Positions 34,618-43,234 are shown, counted from the stretch's first letter. The stretch is 47,775 nucleotides of DNA from an uncultured Saprospiraceae bacterium (GCA_938041445.1 CALISO010000130.1:1-47775); one strand, 5' to 3'. The notes: generated by a model from the sequence alone, not told the origin. Program-made: numbers and translations.

Positions 34618-35600
34618 TCCATTAATTGATTGCTTGTCCTTTGCAATAGACTCAATGTCTTCTTAATGCCCACAATTTCAGATTCATTACCTTCATATTC
34701 CACTCCGATGTATCCTGTGTAGCTAGATTCCTGTATGATTGATAAGATAGTCCGATAGTCGATCGTCATCTCATTACCATTTGCATCAAATGCGTATGAC
34801 TTAGCCGATACACCTTGAGCATATGGCATCATCAATCGGATTGCCTCGTCTGGGTGAGGATATGATTTGACACAAGGGCTACCCCAGCGACTACCATCTT
34901 GCCGCTCTAGGCAAAAATTACCAAAATCAGGAAGTAGCCCGACATTCTCCATATTGACAGTCTTTATGACATCTATCAACCAATGTGGGTCAGATGACAA
35001 ACCACCATGATTCTCAACTATAATATTTACACCAAGTGGAGTGGAGTATTCAGCAAGCGCCATCAATGACTTTACAGAGTTTTCCTTCATCAGGATAGTG
35101 TCACCTTCTCCAAATAAATTGACACGAATCGAATGACCACCTATCTCAGCTACCAAATCTATCCACTTATGATGCCCAAGCACTGCTTTTAAGCGAGAAG
35201 GTGTGTCTGGAGCTGCTAGATCTCCTTCTTCATCTACCATTACGATAAGGTTCTCTTGTCCGTATTGATTGGACTTTTCATTGAGATCAATTGCCAATTG
35301 CTGCATACCCTTTAATCGTGAAGAGAATTGAGATAGATAGTTGCCGTAGAGCTGAGAGACATACTCAAGCCCTTCAAATCCCAGCTCAGAAGCCACTTTT
35401 GCAAATTCAAGTATCGGTAGTGTTTGATCTTGAATCTGCTTGTGTAATGACCATTGTGCTAGAGACCACTTCCATAAAAATTGACTCGCATTAGCAACTT
35501 TAGATGTCTTTTGAGACACATAACATCCAATGGTTGGGCTTATACTAAATCCTCCAAAAGCATATAATAACAACTGATTAAACTTCCTCCGATTTAACAT
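34611..35600 (-). CDS. exported sugar phosphate isomerase/epimerase-like TIM-barrel protein
   Basis: A 329-residue xylose-isomerase-like TIM barrel. The N-terminus (M-L-N-R-R-K-F-N-Q-L-L-L-Y-A-F-G-G) is a twin-arginine-like signal with a cysteine near residue 26 (P-T-I-G-C), so it may be a Tat-exported lipoprotein. Barrel motifs include G-F-E-G-L-E-Y-V (about 73-80), I-I-V-E-N-H-G-G (about 193-200), L-L-P-D-F-G-N-F and the final I-G-V-E-Y-E-G-N, which supply the metal-binding Glu, Asp and His residues. Relatives interconvert sugars or inositol derivatives. The substrate is unknown, and no sugar-operon context is present. Confidence 0.82.
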   Translation of the reverse strand: MLNRRKFNQLLLYAFGGFSISPTIGCYVSQKTSKVANASQFLWKWSLAQWSLHKQIQDQTLPILEFAKVASELGFEGLEYVSQLYGNYLSQFSSRLKGMQQLAIDLNEKSNQYGQENLIVMVDEEGDLAAPDTPSRLKAVLGHHKWIDLVAEIGGHSIRVNLFGEGDTILMKENSVKSLMALAEYSTPLGVNIIVENHGGLSSDPHWLIDVIKTVNMENVGLLPDFGNFCLERQDGSRWGSPCVKSYPHPDEAIRLMMPYAQGVSAKSYAFDANGNEMTIDYRTILSIIQESSYTGYIGVEYEGNESEIVGIKKTLSLLQRTSNQLMDQ

Positions 35601-35723
35601 CTTAACGATTGATTTACAATTAAATACAAATTAATAACCTCATCAATAAACTACAGCAAGATACTGGCTTAATCTAGTAAGCACGGGATAAAGTGGCATA
35701 ATTTCTGCTACTATTAGATTGTT

Positions 35724-36065
35724 ATGAACATCGAGGAAATCAATAAGAAACACTTCATAGAGACAGATATGTACTTCAAAATTGGGTACGGATTGTCTTC
35801 TAAACTTCTCAGTTATCATACTGGAGTATTTACCCTCGAGGTAGTGATTTCTACAAAGTGGAGAAAGAACTACAACATCACTGCTCAAGAGATTGCTAAA
35901 CTTTGGAAAAACAACTATCCAGAATTAAAAAATGCTCTCGGAGCTAAGATCTTCATTATTGATACTAAGTTATACCCATACAAGCAGTATTGCATTCATC
36001 GAGGTATCAATCCTGGATACGATGCTAAGAAAGGGGTAATCTTCAAGGACGACTATCTCAACTAG
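35724..36065 (+). CDS. hypothetical protein, 113 aa
   Basis: I do not recognise this protein. It has no signal peptide or membrane segment. It opens with a polar helix (M-N-I-E-E-I-N-K-K-H-F), then a strand pair (Y-F-K-I-G-Y-G-L; F-T-L-E-V-V-I-S-T), a basic helix (ITAQEIAKLWKNNYPEL), a strand (A-K-I-F-I-I-D-T-K) and a C-terminal tail with Y-C-I-H-R-G. The mixed alpha/beta pattern suggests a small folded cytoplasmic protein. It stands alone between two divergent or unrelated genes. The overlapping minus-strand frame (35643-35888) is less protein-like. Confidence 0.6.
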   Translation: MNIEEINKKHFIETDMYFKIGYGLSSKLLSYHTGVFTLEVVISTKWRKNYNITAQEIAKLWKNNYPELKNALGAKIFIIDTKLYPYKQYCIHRGINPGYDAKKGVIFKDDYLN

Positions 36066-36078
36066 GTTTTGCAATTAA

Positions 36079-36092
36079 AGAGAGGCCTCTCT
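36079..36092. repeat. GC-containing 14-base palindrome between genes
   Basis: AGAGAGGCCTCTCT is perfectly self-complementary and lies 14 bases after the hypothetical protein's stop. It could be a weak terminator stem or a binding site; no T-tract follows. Confidence 0.35.
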
Positions 36093-36145
36093 CTCCGTCC
36101 AAATTAATTTAGTTTTCTATCTATTAGATACCCTATCTTCGTAAG

Positions 36146-37225
36146 ATGAGAGGTGTTATTACTAGCTTACTACTAGCCATATCCATTGCGGGATTTTCAC
36201 AAGAATTTGACAATAATTTGTTTAGTGGTACTTCTGGAGAAGCGCTTTATGATTCCATTGTAGCTAACTATAAGACTGATACTGTCTTGACATACTCTCA
36301 AGCTAGAGATACATTGTTCAGAAACATCTATGCCAAGAACGACACCCTAGAATGTATGTATTCTGGATGGAAGCGATATGTTGATCCTGACCTCGACCCT
36401 ACTCAAGCAGTATTTACTGATAATGGTGGTAATGAAGATATTAATACAGAGCACGTCTTTCCTCGCAGTATGGGAGCTCTGGAAGGAACTGCCGCACACT
36501 CTGATATGCACCACCTATTTCCCACAAGAGTGCCTGTAAATACTGCAAGAGGTAATAACATATTTATGGATATCCCGGATAATCAAACCGACTCATGGTT
36601 CTACCTAAATCAAACGAGTAGCAATGTTCCCAATAATAATATTGAACGATGGTCTGAGGACATCTCGGAAGGGTTTGAGCCTAGAGAAGAATCTAAGGGT
36701 GATGTAGCACGAGCAGTCTTCTACGTCTATACAATGTACAGAGACCAAGTATTGAATACTGCACCTCAGTTTTTTGAACAACAAAGGGAAACATTATGTA
36801 GATGGGCAGCCGATGATCCCGCTACCCAAGAAGAATTGATAAGAACATATGGGATCGCTCAATATCAAGGTGATAACCCTAACCCATTTGTCATTGACTG
36901 CAGCCTAAGTCAACGGATGTATTGTGAAGGTGTGACAAATGTTGAATGCTTCACACCAACATCAGAGCTTACAGAATCAACCTGGACAATGTACCCAAAT
37001 CCGATTTCTCAAGGCGAACTGATCATCGAAGCTGAAAAAAGTTGGTCACATATCATCATTGTAGATATGCTCGGTCAAGTACTTGAAAGACATCCAATCA
37101 CCAATGGTGAGACTACTGTTCGATTAAATATAAACTATCTACCAATGGCCGGTAACTATCAAGTCATTCTCTATGACAGTAATAATTATCTCCAGACAAC
37201 ACCTAAAACATTGGTCAGACATTAA
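36146..37225 (+). CDS. secreted endonuclease I with T9SS sorting domain
   Basis: 359 residues with a signal peptide (about 1-18, ending A-G-F-S-Q). The EndA/NucM-type nuclease domain covers about 20-255, and its catalytic region reads I-N-T-E-H-V-F-P-R-S-M-G (about 100-111) and D-M-H-H-L-F-P, with the beta-beta-alpha-metal His and Asn residues (R-G-N-N). The C-terminal 75 residues form a T9SS sorting domain (M-Y-P-N-P-I-S-Q-G-E; I-I-I-V-D-M-L-G-Q-V-L-E; A-G-N-Y-Q-V-I-L-Y). It probably degrades extracellular DNA for nutrients after export by the type IX system. Its end overlaps the convergent GSCFA gene by 11 bases. Confidence 0.9.
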   Translation: MRGVITSLLLAISIAGFSQEFDNNLFSGTSGEALYDSIVANYKTDTVLTYSQARDTLFRNIYAKNDTLECMYSGWKRYVDPDLDPTQAVFTDNGGNEDINTEHVFPRSMGALEGTAAHSDMHHLFPTRVPVNTARGNNIFMDIPDNQTDSWFYLNQTSSNVPNNNIERWSEDISEGFEPREESKGDVARAVFYVYTMYRDQVLNTAPQFFEQQRETLCRWAADDPATQEELIRTYGIAQYQGDNPNPFVIDCSLSQRMYCEGVTNVECFTPTSELTESTWTMYPNPISQGELIIEAEKSWSHIIIVDMLGQVLERHPITNGETTVRLNINYLPMAGNYQVILYDSNNYLQTTPKTLVRH

Positions 37226-38180
37226 TCTCATTTATAGATAATGGTATATCAGGGTACTCGGTTTTGAATGTCATAATCTGAGCCTTCAGATTTGCAATAA
37301 ACTTCTGATGAGAGGCAGATTTAGGGTTGAAAGGCCTATGCGAAAGTTGAGCATTGAGTTTTTTGACTCGATCTAGAGTAGAAATCGTCTCCTCTGACAT
37401 CGCGGACTGTACAAACGCTTCCCAGATTACATCAATTGCAGCCTTATTAGGATGCACCAAGTCAGATTCCACCCATCTGTATCCTCTAAGTTGATCCATA
37501 AATATCTCATATGCAGGCCAATATGTAACGTTTTGATGTCGCTCCTCTAAAAGCATTGTTGAAGTGATCAGCTGAGCCTTACTTCTAGAATTATTGATAG
37601 CACCATCCTTGAGGTATCTTACTGGACTAACAGTCAATATTACTTGTAGATCAGAATTGACATCCCATATGGCTGCCAGTGTACTACTAAGGCGAGTCGT
37701 GATATCTCTAGCAGATAATAATTCTTGGTTAAATTGTGATTGAGGCACTTTGTGACAGTTACCAACTATCTGATTAGTAGCTGTATGGCGATAGACCATC
37801 GCACTACCCAGCGTTACAATTAAGCAATCAGCTGAGGTCAATTGGGCTCTTATGGCTGTATGTAGGCCATTAATCTTACTTAATAGCTGTTGTTGTGATT
37901 GACCATTGATACTAGAATGATAATCATGGTGATACCAAATATCATCATTCATCAAGAATCCTTGTTCGTTTGGAGGCAATGTATCGATAGATCTTCTAAG
38001 CTGTGTACATAGCGTAAACGGGTTATAGACCACGCCAAAGGAATTGCAATCTATATTAAACCGATGACTCAGCAGTTTGAGGCCAATTTGGTCTGCAAAG
38101 CAAGAACCTAAAGAAATTAACTGTTGGCTATAGGTGACAGAGGGTTGAATTGGTGTCTTATGAATGTGACTATAGTGCAT
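37215..38180 (-). CDS. GSCFA-domain protein
   Basis: A 321-residue soluble protein. L-I-S-L-G-S-C-F-A-D-Q-I-G (about residues 22-34) is the G-S-C-F-A motif that names the family, and N-S-F-G-V-V-Y-N-P follows. T-L-G-S-A-M-V-Y and T-V-S-P-V-R-Y lie in the middle, and S-D-L-V-H-P-N-K-A-A near 240 resembles the catalytic block of GDSL/SGNH hydrolases. The family is related to SGNH hydrolases; its substrate is unknown. It is divergent from the PorP/SprF gene, with 208 bases between them. Confidence 0.9.
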   Translation of the reverse strand: MHYSHIHKTPIQPSVTYSQQLISLGSCFADQIGLKLLSHRFNIDCNSFGVVYNPFTLCTQLRRSIDTLPPNEQGFLMNDDIWYHHDYHSSINGQSQQQLLSKINGLHTAIRAQLTSADCLIVTLGSAMVYRHTATNQIVGNCHKVPQSQFNQELLSARDITTRLSSTLAAIWDVNSDLQVILTVSPVRYLKDGAINNSRSKAQLITSTMLLEERHQNVTYWPAYEIFMDQLRGYRWVESDLVHPNKAAIDVIWEAFVQSAMSEETISTLDRVKKLNAQLSHRPFNPKSASHQKFIANLKAQIMTFKTEYPDIPLSINEINV

Positions 38181-38388
38181 ATATGTTGTTGTAAATCTGA
38201 TTAGGATATATGATAAAATATTTTATGTAATCATTTATTAGCTGCTTGTGCACCCGATAAAGATAAAATATTGTAGTTTTATTACGTTAAGAAGCTATCC
38301 CAAGCGACTTGACGACTCCGAATCGATACGAATACGAATACAACGTTTTGAAGAATTAACCCAAAAGGAGTTGAAAATTTAAGTTGAT
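38181..38388. promoter_or_regulatory. GSCFA-porP/sprF divergent spacer with AT-rich repeats
   Basis: A perfect 14-base palindrome (ATAAAATATTTTAT, 38213-38226) is present, and the 11-base word GATAAAATATT occurs twice (38212-38222 and 38262-38272). A tandem 'ATACGA' run lies near 38330-38340. These may be promoter or regulator-binding elements for the two divergent genes. No exact promoter match was found. Confidence 0.35.
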
Positions 38389-39483
38389 ATGATTCATTCA
38401 TTAAAAGGCTATGTAGTAATTCTATTTGCATTCATTGCATTAGGTACACAAGCACAAGACATCCACTTTTCTCAGTTTTATATGTCACCACTCAATACCA
38501 ACCCGGCATTGACAGGTGTGATGAACTGTAATACGAGATTAGTAGCAAATTACAGAAATCAATGGGCAGGCGTCTTAGGAGCCAATGCCTACAATACATA
38601 CTCTGTGTCATATGACCAGAAGGTATCAGTTGGTCGGACAGACTACTTCGGTATCGGAGGTTCACTATGGAGCGATGTAGCTGGTTCACTAGATTTTGGT
38701 CGTACTCAAGGTAGATTATCATTTTCTTATTCTAAGAAGATGGGAGGATATCGTGATAGATCACACTATCTAGTTGTAGGAGCAGATGCAGCAATCAGCC
38801 AACAGAGGTTGAATTCAGATACAGATGCACAGATATGGTCTACTCAACATGATGGTAATGGTGGAGTTGATCCGACAGCTGCTATCCCATTTGATGGGTT
38901 ATTAGATTATGACTTTATCTATGCAGATATCGCAGTAGGATTATTATGGTTCTCTGTTCTTGACAAATACAATAACTTTTACGCAGGTGCAGCAATTCAC
39001 CATGTGAATCAACCTAATATCACATTCCAGACTTCTTCAAGTGTGATAGAATCTATCAACCAAAGAATTACTCTACATGCAGGTGGGCAGTTTGAAGTAG
39101 CCCCAGGCATTGCAGTTGTTCCTGGTTTTGTATTCTTTAAGCAAGCAAGCCAAGTAGAGTTGAACTTAGGTACTAACTTGAGATTTGATGTTGGATCATC
39201 TAGAGACGATCAATCATGGCAAGTAGGTGCATGGTATCGAGTTGCTAATCAATTCAGAGAACCTACAGCAGCAGGAGCTGAAGGAACGATTGATTTCTTT
39301 CACTCTGATGCAGTTATTGTTACTGCAAGATTCGACTATGACAACTTTGGTCTAGGGTTTAGCTACGATTGGAACGTATCAGGATTAAAAGCTGCAGCAG
39401 CAGGAAATGGAGCATTTGAGTTCTCACTCAACTACTACATCTGTGGACCAGAAAAACGGGCTGTCTACTGTCCTAGATTCTAG
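38389..39483 (+). CDS. PorP/SprF-family type IX secretion membrane protein
   Basis: A 364-residue outer-membrane beta-barrel protein. The signal peptide covers about 1-23 (ending T-Q-A-Q). The mature start D-I-H-F-S-Q-F-Y-M-S-P-L-N-T-N-P-A-L-T-G is the strongly conserved PorP/SprF N-terminus. Alternating barrel strands follow to the end (for example L-V-V-G-A-D-A-A-I-S, F-Y-A-G-A-A-I-H-H-V-N, F-G-L-G-F-S-Y-D-W-N). PorP/SprF proteins assist type IX secretion or adhesin export. No adhesin or PorE partner gene is adjacent. A strong terminator follows, so it is probably monocistronic. Confidence 0.93.
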   Translation: MIHSLKGYVVILFAFIALGTQAQDIHFSQFYMSPLNTNPALTGVMNCNTRLVANYRNQWAGVLGANAYNTYSVSYDQKVSVGRTDYFGIGGSLWSDVAGSLDFGRTQGRLSFSYSKKMGGYRDRSHYLVVGADAAISQQRLNSDTDAQIWSTQHDGNGGVDPTAAIPFDGLLDYDFIYADIAVGLLWFSVLDKYNNFYAGAAIHHVNQPNITFQTSSSVIESINQRITLHAGGQFEVAPGIAVVPGFVFFKQASQVELNLGTNLRFDVGSSRDDQSWQVGAWYRVANQFREPTAAGAEGTIDFFHSDAVIVTARFDYDNFGLGFSYDWNVSGLKAAAAGNGAFEFSLNYYICGPEKRAVYCPRF

Positions 39484-39544
39484 ACGATGATACAAGCATT
39501 AGCAATTGATAGATTCAATGTTAATGACAAACGATACAATTACG

Positions 39545-39585
39545 AAAAGCCCTTGTTCAATATATCAATTGAGTAAGGGCTTTTT
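39545..39585 (+). terminator. rho-independent terminator after porP/sprF
   Basis: AAAAGCCCTTGTTCAAT pairs with ATTGAGTAAGGGCTTTT (17 pairs including two G-T) around a 6-base loop, ending in a T-run. It starts 62 bases after the stop codon. Confidence 0.9.
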
Positions 39586-39643
39586 ATTCCATAAATAAAA
39601 GAAACAATATAATCTCTAAATCCCCTAAACTCCTAATCAAAAC

Positions 39644-40057
39644 ATGTTTGGAAGTAAGAAAACTACCCCTGAATCACACAATATCAATAGTACAGCTAGT
39701 AATGGTGCAACCAACAGTCTGGTATCGGGTACTACAGTAGATGGCAATATTGAGGCAACCTCAGATATCAGAATCGATGGCTCTTTGATAGGCAACCTCA
39801 ACTGTGATGGAAAAGTGATTGTTGGACCTCAAGGAAGCATCAAAGGTGAAGTCTATTGTCAGAATGCCGTAATAGAAGGCCGATTTGAAGGCAAAATCAA
39901 AGTCATAGATAGTCTACTCGTCAAAGAAACAGCTATAATCACTGGTGAAGTTGATACAGAAAACCTTACTGTGCAATCTGGTGCTTCTTTCAATGTGACT
40001 TGCTCAACTGAGCCAAATAAGGTCAAACAAATGAGCCCTGAGGCTAAGGCTGTATAA
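39644..40057 (+). CDS. bactofilin (polymer-forming cytoskeletal protein)
   Basis: A 137-residue bactofilin. A disordered polar N-terminus (about 1-28) precedes the beta-helix core (about 29-120), with its regular six-residue rungs: G-T-T-V-D-G-N-I-E-A, D-I-R-I-D-G-S-L-I-G-N-L, G-K-V-I-V-G-P-Q-G-S-I-K-G-E-V, A-V-I-E-G-R-F-E-G-K-I. Bactofilins polymerise without nucleotides and place cell-wall or envelope enzymes. It heads a short unit with the AtpZ and AtpI-like genes, the usual order next to ATP synthase genes in this phylum. Confidence 0.94.
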   Translation: MFGSKKTTPESHNINSTASNGATNSLVSGTTVDGNIEATSDIRIDGSLIGNLNCDGKVIVGPQGSIKGEVYCQNAVIEGRFEGKIKVIDSLLVKETAIITGEVDTENLTVQSGASFNVTCSTEPNKVKQMSPEAKAV

Positions 40058-40080
40058 TATGCCGATAGAATGTCTCAACT

Positions 40081-40338
40081 ATGGAGAATAAAGACCTTGA
40101 GAAAGACCAAAGTTCTCTGTCAGGAGAAAAGTCCAAGTATAATGTAAAAGGCAAATCGCAAAACTATCTTAAGTATAGTAGTTGGGGTTATACATTATTC
40201 GGGTTGATGCTTATTGCAATCTTGATTGGACAATGGGCTGATAAGCGATATGAGTTTGAAAATCCAATTGTCACTCTGGGCCTGCTTACGATAGTAATCG
40301 TATCACAATTTTACAAGCTGATCAGAGATCTCGCATAA
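40081..40338 (+). CDS. AtpZ/AtpI-family protein
   Basis: An 85-residue protein with a charged N-terminus (about 1-30) and two membrane segments: W-G-Y-T-L-F-G-L-M-L-I-A-I-L-I-G (about 35-50) and an ending helix at about 60-78. A polar loop with W-A-D-K-R-Y lies between. This fits AtpZ, a small partner of AtpI that helps ion uptake and assembly of the F-type ATP synthase. It starts 23 bases after the bactofilin stop. The ATP synthase genes expected next are absent. Confidence 0.8.
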   Translation: MENKDLEKDQSSLSGEKSKYNVKGKSQNYLKYSSWGYTLFGLMLIAILIGQWADKRYEFENPIVTLGLLTIVIVSQFYKLIRDLA

Positions 40339-40375
40339 TTAAAACATTTTAACCTATCCTATAATATAATTGCCA

Positions 40376-40741
40376 ATGGCATTTTGGAAGCAGCTTTTAT
40401 TTAGTCTACTTTGTTCGTTGCTTGGTTATAGCCTGCTTAATGCTCTACTAGACACTTCTCAGTATTGGGACTTGTTTCTTATCGGGTTAGGATTCTTTTC
40501 CTTATTGGCATGGATTATCCATCTCTTTATGAAGAGACCATCGACTAATAAGAACCAGATACTTTACTTGATAGTCGCAAATATGTTCTTGAAGATAATC
40601 TGCTCTTTCGTGATAATATACGCCTACGTACTCATTAACAAACCTGACAATAAGCTATTCGTCCTACCCTTTTTGATAACTTATCTCGTCTTCTTAGGAT
40701 TCGAAGGTTATTCTTCATCCAAGGCAGCAGAATCTGCTTGA
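40376..40741 (+). CDS. AtpI-like small membrane protein, 121 aa
   Basis: A protein with four predicted membrane segments, about residues 5-21, 28-48, 63-87 and 93-109, separated by short loops, the layout of AtpI-like proteins. Sequence similarity is too weak to be sure. The ATG at 40376 is preferred over an in-frame TTG at 40370. It follows AtpZ by 37 bases, where Bacteroidota genomes usually carry such a gene before atpB. Its last 34 bases overlap the end of the convergent ftsH gene. Confidence 0.6.
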   Translation: MAFWKQLLFSLLCSLLGYSLLNALLDTSQYWDLFLIGLGFFSLLAWIIHLFMKRPSTNKNQILYLIVANMFLKIICSFVIIYAYVLINKPDNKLFVLPFLITYLVFLGFEGYSSSKAAESA

Positions 40742-42711
40742 TCAGGAATTGCTGTATCTTCTCTTGGAGCAGGAATTGCTGTATCAGATGCCGGCTCTGC
40801 TTCTATGACTTCTTCTTCATTGTCCCAAGGTCGCTTACCAATCAATATTTCTAAATCAGACTTAAGGATTACCTCTTTGTCAAGCAATGTTTTTGCGAGA
40901 GTATTCAATTCATTACGGTACTTCTTGAGTAATTCTTGAGACCGCAGATATTGTTCCTGAATAAGATTTCTGACTTCCTCATCTATCAATTTAGCAGTGT
41001 CATCAGAGTATGGCTTATTGAACTGATCTTGAGACATCCCATGAAATGAGACATTACCCACCTTCTCGTTCATACCATAGATAGCAATCATACTATATGC
41101 CATCTTAGTAACTTGATCAAGATCACTCTGAGCACCAGTAGATATCTTATCAAACACAATCTTCTCAGCAGCTCTACCTCCTAGGGTCATACACATCCTA
41201 TCCTTCAATGCTTCTGTACGTGTGATATACTCTTCCTTGGGCAAGTATTGAGCATATCCCAGTGTGCCGACACCTCTAGGTACGATTGTTACTTTCACTA
41301 ATGGAGAAGCATGCTCAAGGAACCATCCACATACTGCATGACCAGCCTCGTGATATGCAATAATTTCTTTTTCTGCTGGAGAGATGATTTTATTCTTCTT
41401 TTCTAAACCACCGATAACTCTATCGAGTGCATAATTGAAGTCATCAAGGTCGACTGCTTTCTTATCATTACGTGCAGCTACGAGTGCCGCCTCGTTGCAG
41501 ATATTAGCGATATCTGCTCCAGCAAATCCCGGAGTCATCTCAGCAAGCGTATCAGCATGAACACCTGGAGCAACCTTAATGCTTCGTAAGTGTACATCGA
41601 ATATTTCTCTACGTCCCTTCAGATCTGGTCTATCAATACCAATCTGTCTATCAAATCTACCCGGTCTCAACAAGGCATTATCTAATACATCAGGACGGTT
41701 GGTAGCCGCCATTATGATCACACCTTTATCAGTTGCAAATCCATCCATCTCTACGAGAAGTTGGTTTAGAGTATTTTCTCTTTCATCATTACCACCTTGT
41801 ACAGCACCTTTACCTCTTGCTCTACCTATCGCATCTATTTCATCAATAAAAACAATACAAGGCGCCTTTTCTCTTGCCTGCTTGAATACGTCTCTCACTC
41901 TAGAGGCACCTACACCTACAAACATTTCTACAAAGTCCGATCCAGACATCGAGAAGAATGGCACATCTGCCTCACCTGCAACAGCCTTAGCTAGAAGAGT
42001 CTTACCCGTTCCTGGAGGGCCTACAAGAAGCACTCCTTTCGGTATTTTACCACCAAGGGCTGTATACTTTTTTGGATTCTTAAGGAAGTCAACAACTTCC
42101 ATCACTTCCTCTTTTGCCTCTTCTAATCCTGCTACATCTTTAAATGTGACATTCACCTTGGAGTCTTTATCAAAAAGCGTAGCCTTGGACTTTCCGATAC
42201 TAAATATCTGGCCTCCAGGACCACCTTGTCCACCAGTCATTCTACGCATAAAGAACACCCATAGACCTACTAATAATAGCAACGGTATCAACCATCCGAA
42301 TATCGTACCTGTCCAATTTGTCCTAGTCTTATATACCGGATCGATTACAACTTTATCACTATTGATGTCATTGACCAATTCATCAAATGAGCCAATATCG
42401 CCTATCTCAAATGAGTAGTGAGGTTGCTCGAAAGCAAATGTGTTTTCTGCGATATGTTTGTGTTTACTTTGATCGCTTTTATTGATCCAAAGGTTGACCA
42501 CAGACTTATTGATGACTTCTAACTTTTCAACTTCTCCTTTTTTGGCAATTTGCTCAAATTTCACGGGCGAAATTACCTCAGTCTTGTTATTAACTATGTT
42601 GAAGAAGTTAATACTTAATATCATAAAGATGATTAAGCCATAAATCCAATAAGAATTAAAATTCAACTTGTTTGGATTGTCTTTTTTATTATCGTTTTTC
42701 TTATCTGCCAT
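40708..42711 (-). CDS. ftsH: ATP-dependent zinc metalloprotease FtsH
   Basis: A 667-residue membrane-anchored AAA+ protease. Membrane helices are at about 20-40 and 136-154, with a periplasmic domain between. The AAA module has Walker A G-P-P-G-T-G-K-T (231-238), Walker B I-V-F-I-D-E (287-292) and the second region of homology around N-R-P-D-V-L-D. The zinc site is H454-E-A-G-H458. The C-terminal tail repeats D-T-A-I-P twice, nine residues apart, and has no conserved function. FtsH degrades misfolded or regulatory membrane proteins. The gene follows rsfS by 74 bases, the usual order in this phylum. Confidence 0.98.
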   Translation of the reverse strand: MADKKNDNKKDNPNKLNFNSYWIYGLIIFMILSINFFNIVNNKTEVISPVKFEQIAKKGEVEKLEVINKSVVNLWINKSDQSKHKHIAENTFAFEQPHYSFEIGDIGSFDELVNDINSDKVVIDPVYKTRTNWTGTIFGWLIPLLLLVGLWVFFMRRMTGGQGGPGGQIFSIGKSKATLFDKDSKVNVTFKDVAGLEEAKEEVMEVVDFLKNPKKYTALGGKIPKGVLLVGPPGTGKTLLAKAVAGEADVPFFSMSGSDFVEMFVGVGASRVRDVFKQAREKAPCIVFIDEIDAIGRARGKGAVQGGNDERENTLNQLLVEMDGFATDKGVIIMAATNRPDVLDNALLRPGRFDRQIGIDRPDLKGRREIFDVHLRSIKVAPGVHADTLAEMTPGFAGADIANICNEAALVAARNDKKAVDLDDFNYALDRVIGGLEKKNKIISPAEKEIIAYHEAGHAVCGWFLEHASPLVKVTIVPRGVGTLGYAQYLPKEEYITRTEALKDRMCMTLGGRAAEKIVFDKISTGAQSDLDQVTKMAYSMIAIYGMNEKVGNVSFHGMSQDQFNKPYSDDTAKLIDEEVRNLIQEQYLRSQELLKKYRNELNTLAKTLLDKEVILKSDLEILIGKRPWDNEEEVIEAEPASDTAIPAPREDTAIPDQADSAALDEE
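40743..40785. repeat. two copies of a 16-base direct repeat inside the ftsH tail
   Basis: CAGGAATTGCTGTATC occurs at 40743-40758 and 40770-40785 (period 27 bases), giving D-T-A-I-P twice in the FtsH C-terminus. It looks like a small in-frame tandem duplication. Confidence 0.7.
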
Positions 42712-42785
42712 ATTGCTAAGAGTAAAAATGTGTGCGATCCTTAATGAAGTCAGCTAGTATTGCTGCAAGGATCTATCTAAAATGA

Positions 42786-43229
42786 CTATATGTCTTGATA
42801 TTCAGTAACCTCTGCATCGCCCCAAAGTTCTTCCAACTCGTAGAATTTTCTAGCATCAGGGTGAAATATGTGGACTACTGTATTAAAATAATCGACTAAA
42901 ATCCAAGTATCGCTCTCATTACCTTCCTTGCTTGAAGGATACTGATTCGCTTCTTGCTTTAATCTTTTGTTGACATTGTTAGCGATTGCTCGCATTTGAG
43001 TATTCGATTCTCCACTACAAATGATAAAAAAATCCGTAGGTGCATCATCAAGGCCTCTCATATCTAACTGAACAATTTCCTTGCCCTTGATATCTCTGAT
43101 GCTATCGACTATAAGTGCATTGATCTCATCAAGGCTTATATTTGTGTCTGGAGTCGTAGATTGTTCAGTCAAATTATCTGTAGTTTTTAAAAAAGCTCCT
43201 GTGTAAATAGCTAACGGTAAATTAGGCAT
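42786..43229 (-). CDS. rsfS: ribosomal silencing factor RsfS
   Basis: 147 residues from the ATG at 43229; the frame extends to an ATG at 43259, which would overlap the divergent birA start. The RsfS core starts near residue 32 (I-S-L-D-E-I-N-A-L-I) and includes D-F-F-I-I-C-S-G-E-S-N-T-Q-M-R-A-I-A and W-I-L-V-D-Y-F-N-T-V-V-H-I-F, the conserved block. It binds ribosomal protein L14 and keeps subunits apart when nutrients are scarce. About 30 residues before the core are unusual and may reflect a later true start. It precedes ftsH on the same strand. Confidence 0.9.
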   Translation of the reverse strand: MPNLPLAIYTGAFLKTTDNLTEQSTTPDTNISLDEINALIVDSIRDIKGKEIVQLDMRGLDDAPTDFFIICSGESNTQMRAIANNVNKRLKQEANQYPSSKEGNESDTWILVDYFNTVVHIFHPDARKFYELEELWGDAEVTEYQDI

Positions 43230-43234
43230 AAATA

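Noticed and set aside
38325-38342. tandem ATACGA words as a possible repeat array
   Set aside because: Only about two and a half copies of six bases, with no spacers; not a CRISPR or satellite array.
41579-42418. 279-codon plus-strand open frame inside ftsH
   Set aside because: It lies fully antisense to an unmistakable ftsH gene, and its protein is low-complexity Ser/Pro/Thr-rich, as expected from the reverse frame of AAA+ coding sequence.
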